A stretch of DNA of 64,000 nucleotides from Promethearchaeia archaeon (GTDB lineage: Archaea; Asgardarchaeota; Lokiarchaeia; Sigyniarchaeales; SOKP01), in NCBI GenBank assembly GCA_029856105.1, contig JAHQWH010000002.1:1-64000 (forward strand), in the 5' to 3' direction. The notes under the pieces are model-generated. The model made no database searches, was not told where the DNA came from, and was given only the letters and a program-made list of their open reading frames with translations. This document shows, one piece after another, positions 57,597-64,000 of the stretch; position 1 is the first letter of the stretch; each line of letters begins with the position of its first letter. Made by a program: the position numbers and the translations under genes.

Positions 57597-58529
57597 ATGA
57601 AAATTTTAATTAGCGACAAACTTCAAGAAGAAGGAGTGAAAATTTTTCAAGAAAACGGTTTTGAAGTAGTGAAAAACTTTAAAATAACTAACGATGAACT
57701 AAAAGAAGAGATTGGAAATTACGACGGAATCGTTATACGTTCTCGAACCAAACTAACAGCAGAGGTATTAGAAAGAGCGAAAAGCCTTAAGGTTATTGGA
57801 AGGGCTGGAGTAGGCTTGGATAACGTCGATAAGAAAAAAGCAGCGGAGTTAAACATTGAAGTATTAAACACACCAGAAGCGCCATCAGTTTCAGTAGCAG
57901 AATTGGCCCTTGGATTAATGTTTACGTTAGCTAGACATATCTCAAACGCGGATCGAACGATGCATTGTGGAGAATGGAATAAAAGCCAGTATTTGGGCTA
58001 CACTTTGAAAGGTAAGAAATTAGGTTTAATCGGATTTGGAAACATAGCTAAACAACTAGCGAAGAAAGCCTTGGCGTTAGAAATGGAAGTTGGCGTTTAT
58101 TCTAGATTTAGTAAAGGTCCTAAAGCAATAGAAGAAGCCAAAAACATAGGATGCAAATTATATTCTTCTATTGGCGAATTACTCCAAGATGCTCAAATTA
58201 TATCTTTACATCTCCCTGCTACACCTCAAACAGAAAATACTATCAATGAAACAAACCTTAAATTAATGAAAAAAAACTCTATCGTAATTAATACCGCTAG
58301 AGGAAGTCTCATTGACGAAAAAGCTTTATTAAAAGCCTTAGCAAACGAAGAGATTGGTGGAGCTGCGTTAGATGTTTACAGGAAAGAACCGTTGAAAGAT
58401 ATGGAGTTATGTAATTTCAAAGGGAATTTAATTCTTACGCCTCATATAGGAGCTCAGACCATAGAAACACAAGTACACGCAGCTACTAAAATCGCCGAAA
58501 AAATGTCAGATTTCTTAAAAAAATTATGA
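57597..58529 (+). CDS. serA: D-3-phosphoglycerate dehydrogenase
   Basis: About 310 residues from MKILISDKLQEEG; the TTG at 57588 and ATG at 57591 add two or three residues. Family motifs are complete: VIGRAGVGLDNVDKKKA, the NAD motif GLIGFGNIAKQLAKKA, NTARGSLIDEKAL (catalytic Arg) and LTPHIGAQT (catalytic His). The regulatory ACT domain of longer SerA proteins is absent. It catalyses the first step of serine synthesis and pairs with the aminotransferase upstream. Confidence 0.93.
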   Translation: MKILISDKLQEEGVKIFQENGFEVVKNFKITNDELKEEIGNYDGIVIRSRTKLTAEVLERAKSLKVIGRAGVGLDNVDKKKAAELNIEVLNTPEAPSVSVAELALGLMFTLARHISNADRTMHCGEWNKSQYLGYTLKGKKLGLIGFGNIAKQLAKKALALEMEVGVYSRFSKGPKAIEEAKNIGCKLYSSIGELLQDAQIISLHLPATPQTENTINETNLKLMKKNSIVINTARGSLIDEKALLKALANEEIGGAALDVYRKEPLKDMELCNFKGNLILTPHIGAQTIETQVHAATKIAEKMSDFLKKL

Positions 58530-58585
58530 AATAATCAGATTTAGATGTTTCTAAATTAATTAAAAAACAATTTTTTTCGAATGAT

Positions 58586-60634
58586 TTAAATTTTGGAAAT
58601 TTTCACGACTGTAGAAAAGTATGCTCCTGAATTTTCTGATTCTTCAGGTTTATCTGGAGTAAAGATATTAACGTTCTCATATTCATTATTAACAAAAGGC
58701 GCCCCAGAATAAATTAAAGCTGTGCCCGATTTTAAAGCGATATTTTGATCTAAGATATATCTCGCTTTAGCAAACTTGTTAGAAACTAGTACTTCTTGTG
58801 GCGGCTTTATTCCGAGTGATTCAATATCAATAGGATTTAAGAATATTTTACTAAAGATTTTCCTGTAGTCTTCATGAATTTCACCGAATTGGGAGTGTAT
58901 AAAATATTTATGAGATGGCGAGAGTAAATAAAATTCATTCTTACCTCGCCGTAGCAAAACATCTAATTCTTGGTCAAATAAACTAATATGGGAGTTGTGG
59001 ATTTGAATTTTACCATTAGAGGTTGGAAAGTTTAAATCGTTAAAAGGGATATCATTAGTTCCGAACGGAATGTGGTACCCATTGTCTCTTAGATTTTGTT
59101 GAATCTCCTCTGGTAGTAATCTAACACATTGTTCAACTATTTCTTCTTGACTTTCTTGAAGAAAATTATCATCAGTCCATCCAATTCTTTTAGCTAATAA
59201 TTGAAAAAACTCATAATTCGATAAACAATCTGAATATGGACAAGGACCGCCTTGAATTATAGATATACCGGGAATAAAATAAGGCGTGATTAAATCATCA
59301 CATTCTAGGTCAAATTTTGCGGGGATAACAATATCTGCAAACTTGATCGTCTCGTTTAAAAACATGTCTAATACTACTATATACAAATCGTCCCGGGATA
59401 ATGATTTTCTAAGAACGTTCTGGTTAGGGAGAGAACTAGCTGGATTAAAATTATAGACAAATAACATTTTGAAATTATTTGAGCTTAAGGAAGTTCCGAG
59501 ATTTACAAGCGGAATAGTATCGTATGGTACATATGTTTTTGGTATAGTAATATAATCAATAAGTGGTTTCAGAAATTCTTTATTAAAGTCACTCTGAGAA
59601 AATAAAAAGCCTGTTCCTGGTTTGCCAAAATTCCCAAGTAGGATTTGAATTAGAGCTATTGTATTTAGAAGTTTTCCACCATAAAAATACTTCTGGGGGC
59701 CAAATCCTACGATAAAAAGAGTTTTATGGTTATATTTAAGGAGTAGGGTTATGAATTCTTGCAGAGTTTTACGATCTAAACCTGTTTGACGATATATTTT
59801 ATTTTCATCAATTTTTTCAACTTCTGTAAAAAGGTTCTTGTAGTTGTCAACATGTTGATCGATAAAATCTTTATCGTATTTTTCAGATGTTATAATTTTA
59901 TTCGAAATTAATTTGACTATAAGATGATCGGTACCAGGGAAAGGTTGTACAAACATATTAGCATCTTTTACTAATTGAGTCTTAATCGGATTCACTACAA
60001 CAACAACTGAGCCATTTTTAATTGCTTTTTTAACCAAGAAATAGGCGTGATTATTTCGATCGGATAGATTACTTCCCCACACGACAATTAAGCGATTATT
60101 GGGATTAACTATTTGGAACGTATTCGTAGTAGAATATGTACCAAACAATTCTTCTAAAGCCGTACATCCTGCTTCGTTACATATGCCTTTATTTGTAATT
60201 GTAGCACCAAGATTACCGAGGAATCTAATAGGGGCGTATTTTGAGATTAAACCGTTGTTCCCTGCATAGTAAGCCGCAACGATAGATGAAGGGTTAAATT
60301 CATTCTTGACTTGTAGTAATTTTTCAGCAATAAGTTTTAATGCATTTTTAAGAGTAGTCGATTTAAAGGAATTACTACCTTTAGGACCCGTCCGAATTAA
60401 TGCGGTTTTTATTCTTTGAGGATGGTATAGTAACTTTTCTCTCTGATTTAATTTCGCACAAAAGAATCCATTGGTGAAAGGGTGGTCTTTTAAAGGTTTT
60501 GCAAATAAGAGTTTCCTCTCAGGAGCTTGGTCGTTCCATTCTCCCATAAATACACATGAACCGTAGCAATCTTTGGAGCAAGTTCCATATCTTTTTGTAT
60601 GCTCTATCTTTTTACCCAATCTTCTAAACTCCAA
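58586..60634 (-). CDS. Molybdopterin-dependent oxidoreductase
   Basis: 682 residues. The N-terminal 4Fe-4S site has Cys19, 23, 27 and 59 (GTCSKDCYGSC and FFCAK). The molybdopterin region includes NEAGCTALEELFG, VVWGSNLSDRNNHAYFLVK, FPGTDHL and PNQNVLRKSL. The last ~110 residues form the dinucleotide-binding domain. It belongs to the DMSO-reductase/formate-dehydrogenase superfamily; the substrate is unknown. It has no twin-arginine signal, so it is cytosolic. A 15-bp gap links it to the upstream DUF1015 gene. Confidence 0.85.
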   Translation of the reverse strand: MEFRRLGKKIEHTKRYGTCSKDCYGSCVFMGEWNDQAPERKLLFAKPLKDHPFTNGFFCAKLNQREKLLYHPQRIKTALIRTGPKGSNSFKSTTLKNALKLIAEKLLQVKNEFNPSSIVAAYYAGNNGLISKYAPIRFLGNLGATITNKGICNEAGCTALEELFGTYSTTNTFQIVNPNNRLIVVWGSNLSDRNNHAYFLVKKAIKNGSVVVVVNPIKTQLVKDANMFVQPFPGTDHLIVKLISNKIITSEKYDKDFIDQHVDNYKNLFTEVEKIDENKIYRQTGLDRKTLQEFITLLLKYNHKTLFIVGFGPQKYFYGGKLLNTIALIQILLGNFGKPGTGFLFSQSDFNKEFLKPLIDYITIPKTYVPYDTIPLVNLGTSLSSNNFKMLFVYNFNPASSLPNQNVLRKSLSRDDLYIVVLDMFLNETIKFADIVIPAKFDLECDDLITPYFIPGISIIQGGPCPYSDCLSNYEFFQLLAKRIGWTDDNFLQESQEEIVEQCVRLLPEEIQQNLRDNGYHIPFGTNDIPFNDLNFPTSNGKIQIHNSHISLFDQELDVLLRRGKNEFYLLSPSHKYFIHSQFGEIHEDYRKIFSKIFLNPIDIESLGIKPPQEVLVSNKFAKARYILDQNIALKSGTALIYSGAPFVNNEYENVNIFTPDKPEESENSGAYFSTVVKISKI

Positions 60635-60649
60635 ATTTAAATGATACTT

Positions 60650-61852
60650 CTATTTTTCAGCCAAATCGTGAAGAACTAACCCAGACAGAAGCTTAGGATC
60701 AAACCACGTAGATTTCGGTGGCATCACACCCCCTGCATCAGAAATAGCCTCCAAATCCCTTATGTCTACGGGATATAGGTTGAAAAATACATCATTTCCT
60801 TTTTCTGACACGTATTTTTCCATGTTGTTTGGATCTTGAATACCTCCTACAAAAAAGATGTTTTCGTCGGCGCGAATGTCGTAAATTCCTAGAATAGGGC
60901 CTAAAACTTTATCTTGAAGTATAGCAACGTCTAAGCTATCTCGTTTTGAGCTAAACCTTTTTTCTTTTACTATTAAATTGTACCATTTTCCTTTGATACA
61001 CATGGCGAGTTGATGTTTTTTTTTCGGATTAAAGGCTTTTTTAACTTGTTTGACCTTATAAATTTCTTCCATTTTTTTTAAAAAATCGTCTACATTATCT
61101 GACAGCCTTTTTATGACCCGATTGTAAGGCAAGATCAAAATCTGGTCGTCTGAAGCAACATAAGACAATAAATATTGCCACGAAGCATTGGATTTATCAG
61201 CTTCAGCGGCTTTTCTCAACTGAGTTTTTCTGTATTCAGCAGCGCTCGCTGCGCGGTGATGTCCATCTGCTATGTAGACTTTTTTATCTTTAAAGAGATT
61301 TGATAATTGATTAATAATATTTGGGTCTGTATCTTGCCAGATTAAGTGGCGATAACCGTATTTTTCAAAGTCAAATTTGGGTTTTTTTTGTTTGATTTGC
61401 TCTATTAATTTATTTATCTCACGATCGGCTCGAAAAACTGACCAAACGAGACCAGCTGCGACATTAGTCGCTACAATATGTTTAGTTCGGTCTAAAAGAG
61501 GTTTTTCGCGAGTATGTTCGTGCTTTACTATATTGCCATCTTCGTAATCTTGAAGTGCGATTCCCATAATTAACCCTTGTTGGCTAAATTGAGAGGACTC
61601 TTGGCGATAAACATATATGCTTGGAGTTTCCTCGTGTAAAATAAGGTTAGTAGTTTTAAATTTTTCATAAGCCATCGAAGCATTGTTATAAATTTCCTCG
61701 CCTTCACCATCGGGTAGTATAAGTTGAATTAACGAATTGGGGTTCTTTTTCAATTGATATTCTTCTTCTTTTCCAATAACATCGTACGGATTCGTACTAA
61801 ATTCGCTTGGGTTAATTGGATTATAGGGTCGTAGAGCTGAGATTCTAACCAT
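60650..61852 (-). CDS. DUF1015-family protein
   Basis: 400 residues. The family hallmark IADGHHRAASAAEYRK appears near residue 195, along with LRPYNPINPSEFSTNPYDVI at the start and the MPPKSTWFDPKLLSGL end. The role is not firmly known to me; the family is often found beside serA in other genomes. Here serA is two genes away on the opposite strand. It probably forms an operon with the molybdopterin enzyme. Confidence 0.85.
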   Translation of the reverse strand: MVRISALRPYNPINPSEFSTNPYDVIGKEEEYQLKKNPNSLIQLILPDGEGEEIYNNASMAYEKFKTTNLILHEETPSIYVYRQESSQFSQQGLIMGIALQDYEDGNIVKHEHTREKPLLDRTKHIVATNVAAGLVWSVFRADREINKLIEQIKQKKPKFDFEKYGYRHLIWQDTDPNIINQLSNLFKDKKVYIADGHHRAASAAEYRKTQLRKAAEADKSNASWQYLLSYVASDDQILILPYNRVIKRLSDNVDDFLKKMEEIYKVKQVKKAFNPKKKHQLAMCIKGKWYNLIVKEKRFSSKRDSLDVAILQDKVLGPILGIYDIRADENIFFVGGIQDPNNMEKYVSEKGNDVFFNLYPVDIRDLEAISDAGGVMPPKSTWFDPKLLSGLVLHDLAEK

Positions 61853-61906
61853 AATATGATTTAAAAGTAATTAAATTTTAAATTAGTTTCCATTATTTTA
61901 TAGAGA

Positions 61907-62484
61907 TTAAATCATAAAACCTTCAATTCGAAGTAAACTTCTTTTAAGATTAATTTGCCAATCTTCATCCATTTTTCCCATGAAACCTCCTATTTTTCCA
62001 TCCTTTTTTATAACTCGATGACATGGAATAATCAGAGGCAGCGGGTTATTTCTTAGAACGCTTCCTACGGCTCTATACGCTTTTGAATTTACCTTTTTTG
62101 CTAGATCAGAGTAAGTGGTCGATTCACCGGGTCTAATTTTTATAAGAGAGTTTATTACTTTTTGGGAAAAATCCGTTTTAAACTTATTTTTAAGATCTAA
62201 CAAGACATTAATACTTTTCATCTCCTCGAATAAATCTATTTTGGTACCCGTTAGATAATCGTTAATCGCATTTTCCAACTGAAGCAGTATACTACGTTCT
62301 TTAGCATCTTTATGATTAGATATTTCAAATTTGTTTATTTTAATATACTCCAATATATCCGATTCGCTTTTAAAAAAGTTGATCTCAGTTAAGTTGATTT
62401 TTTTCTGGTTCTTTAGATAATCATAAGATACGATTATAAACGGTTCAATAATATTCGGTTTAAAATAAAATACAGAAATTTCAA
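61907..62484 (-). CDS. ogt: O6-alkylguanine-DNA alkyltransferase (5' end possibly frameshifted)
   Basis: The C-terminal half is a complete active alkyltransferase: RPGESTTYSDLAKKV (helix-turn-helix), PLIIPCHRVI with the acceptor cysteine, then GGFMG. It repairs O6-alkylguanine by taking the alkyl group onto itself. Starting at the TTG at 62353 gives only 148 residues and loses most of the N-terminal domain. The frame stays open upstream to 62485 and codes for a fitting N-terminal sequence (VFYFKPNIIEP), but has no start codon there. GGAGGT followed by TTG at 62484 lies in the neighbouring frame; one extra T in AAATTTC would join them. Confidence 0.75.
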
Positions 62485-62677
62485 CTTACCTCCACATCTT
62501 TAAATATCACAATTTCAGTACTAGGCACAATATATATATCAATTCGATAAATATATAAATTGAATCTATTATCTCAATATTAATATTATTGGTCTTAATA
62601 GATAAATAATAAATATAGTTTATAATTATCAAAAAAATTAAACTATACTTACAATTAAAGAATCGAGTAAATAAAAT

Positions 62678-63709
62678 ATGCCTAAAGATTTAAAAAACGT
62701 ATTAGATAATATCGAATCGAGCGAAAAAGAAAGCGCTATTCTCCTATCTAAAATGGATAGGTTAAAAGAAATGATAGAAAAACAGAAGACGGTTCTGACA
62801 GAGCATGAAACTATTATTGCAGAACAAAAAATAAAAATAGCAAGAATGTATGACATTCCTGAAGATGTCTTAGAACTAAAAGAATTAGTTGGAACTCAAA
62901 GAGCAATGCTAAATCAAAGAGAAAGAGAGATTGAACTCGCAAAAGGTGAAGTTCTGGCTATTCAAAAAGAGTTTGAATTTGCAAAGAAACAAAACATTCC
63001 CACTCAACGAAAATTAGATGAAGGTTTTGAATTAATCGGAAATTTAAAAACAGAAATAGCGGAAAAAAAATCAGAACTTTTATTGAAAGAAGAAACGATT
63101 AAATCTTTAGAAATTAAAACACAAGAAATTCGAGCTTTCGCTGATAAATTACAAGACGAGCAAGTTAGATTGTTGACTGATATGGATCAAAAGTGGAAAA
63201 AAGAACTCGAGAAATTAAGGTTGGAACATATAGAAGAGAAAAAGGATTTAGTTGGAAAAATTTCCGATTTAGATACTTTTTTACTTGATTCTAAACTGAC
63301 ATCTACTGAAGCTTCCTCAGAAGCTAAAGACTTAAAATCGCGGTTTCAAGAGATTCGCGACAGCCAGGAAAATATGATTAATAAATTAGAGGAGGCACTA
63401 GATAAAAAACGTGAAGCAGATGAAGAGGTCAGAAAACTTAATAAAGAAATGGAAGAACTTAGAATTTTCAAACAAAATAACGTTAAAAAGATTACCTATT
63501 TCGATAAATTAACCGAATTAATGGAACGTGAAGCACAGTTTAAAGCATTCTTAATAGTAGAACAAGTAGGTTCAATGACATTAGAGGATTTAAGAAATGC
63601 CTTAGGATCTCCCATCGTATTAGTAAAAAAATTGGTACAAAATTTACAGGAAATCGATCTATTCGAAATTAACGAGGCTGGTAAGATTTCTGTTAAAAAA
63701 ATAGAATAA
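62678..63709 (+). CDS. Coiled-coil protein with C-terminal winged helix
   Basis: 343 residues. About residues 1-285 are a long charged coiled coil rich in Glu, Lys and Leu heptads, with a short break near 58 (YDIPEDV). The final ~55 residues look like a winged helix (FLIVEQVGSMTLEDLRNALGSPIVLVKKLVQNLQEI). It could dimerise and bind DNA or act as a structural adaptor. No known family was recognised. The start ATG is clear, and an A/T-rich promoter lies upstream. Confidence 0.65.
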   Translation: MPKDLKNVLDNIESSEKESAILLSKMDRLKEMIEKQKTVLTEHETIIAEQKIKIARMYDIPEDVLELKELVGTQRAMLNQREREIELAKGEVLAIQKEFEFAKKQNIPTQRKLDEGFELIGNLKTEIAEKKSELLLKEETIKSLEIKTQEIRAFADKLQDEQVRLLTDMDQKWKKELEKLRLEHIEEKKDLVGKISDLDTFLLDSKLTSTEASSEAKDLKSRFQEIRDSQENMINKLEEALDKKREADEEVRKLNKEMEELRIFKQNNVKKITYFDKLTELMEREAQFKAFLIVEQVGSMTLEDLRNALGSPIVLVKKLVQNLQEIDLFEINEAGKISVKKIE

Positions 63710-63820
63710 CCCTAATTTATCAGAATTTTATCCTTATTTTTTATAAAATATTGAATTTAGATTTAACAAACCTTTATTAGAAGTATAGTTAGTTGGTTTT
63801 TAAAAATTATAATTTGAGAT

Positions 63821-64000
63821 TCAAATCCTTGCTAAATCTTTATATAAATCAGGTAAACGTTTCATAAAATTTCCATCTTGTACCTGATCGAGTATTTCTG
63901 CTGCTATCGTTTTTAAAATTTCTCGATATTTATTAGGTTTCTCATCTCTACGCAATAACAACGCAACTACGTAATTCTCCACGCTAATGTAGTCATCCCC
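63821..64000 (-). CDS. C-terminal part of an unknown protein (runs off the window)
   Basis: The minus-strand frame is open from the right edge to a TGA at 63821-63823, giving 59 residues that end in ...KRLPDLYKDLARI. The segment looks like ordinary helical protein (ENYVVALLLRRDEKPNKYRE). Too little is visible for a family assignment. It is convergent with the coiled-coil winged-helix gene. Confidence 0.6.
   Translation of the reverse strand, partial: GDDYISVENYVVALLLRRDEKPNKYREILKTIAAEILDQVQDGNFMKRLPDLYKDLARI

Overview
The window looks like a chromosome segment of an Asgard archaeon, most like the Lokiarchaeia. It is visibly AT-rich. The core machinery is archaeal: an FttA/aCPSF1 beta-CASP nuclease, a proteasome beta subunit, an archaea-type ThrRS editing domain, an EF-2 family protein, geranylgeranyl-reductase-like flavoproteins, TATA-box promoters and oligo-T terminators. 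Several genes resemble proteins best known from eukaryotes: a Par14-like parvulin, an IFT52-type (GIFT) domain, inositol-trisphosphate-5/6-kinase-like ATP-grasp proteins, and a winged-helix protein with an adaptin/coatomer-appendage-like tail. The organism assignment is inference from gene content. No rRNA or other phylogenetic marker was compared.

Layout. 1-9 kb holds the appendage-like protein (5' end outside the window), a ribbon-helix-helix regulator with a palindrome over its TATA box, a cysteine-rich ferredoxin-like protein, the parvulin, a tRNA-Gln with a 29-nt T-loop intron, a candidate structured RNA, a dGTPase-like HD protein, a NapH-like ferredoxin and FttA. 9-13 kb has purN, a second candidate structured RNA, an EF-2 paralogue lacking the diphthamide loop, tRNA-Gly(CCC) and a nicotinamidase. 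13-27 kb is the most interesting block: an LMW phosphatase/UppP pair, four ITPK-like ATP-grasp kinases, myo-inositol-1-phosphate synthase, a GPH-type and an SP-type sugar transporter, a sugar-alcohol-type dehydrogenase, a GH38/GH57-like glycosidase and a HAD phosphatase with a very basic tail. Together they could make and modify inositol phosphates. 27-32 kb has protein folding, turnover and quality-control genes: an HhH-SlyD fusion, a radical SAM protein, the GIFT-like protein, psmB, a free-standing ThrRS editing domain and an alkyltransferase-like protein.

32-46 kb is a glycan-use region with bacterial-looking genes: LacZ-type beta-galactosidase, Gfo/Idh oxidoreductase, a GH4 remnant, a frameshifted YdjC-like deacetylase, GH20 hexosaminidase, a sulfatase and an SDR. 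It also contains a second cysteine-rich ferredoxin-like protein, a DUF169 protein and a QueG-like protein. 46-56 kb carries a VLRF1/eRF1-like protein, a DUF6125 protein, two geranylgeranyl-reductase-like flavoproteins and several membrane proteins. 56-64 kb has a serine-synthesis pair (class V aminotransferase and SerA), a molybdopterin oxidoreductase, a DUF1015 protein, an O6-alkylguanine alkyltransferase whose 5' end looks frameshifted, and a coiled-coil winged-helix protein. A gene on the minus strand runs off the right edge.

Three reading frames (GH4, ydjC, ogt) look damaged. This may be real decay or base-level sequence error; the sequence alone cannot decide. No CRISPR array, insertion sequence, rRNA or replication origin was recognised.
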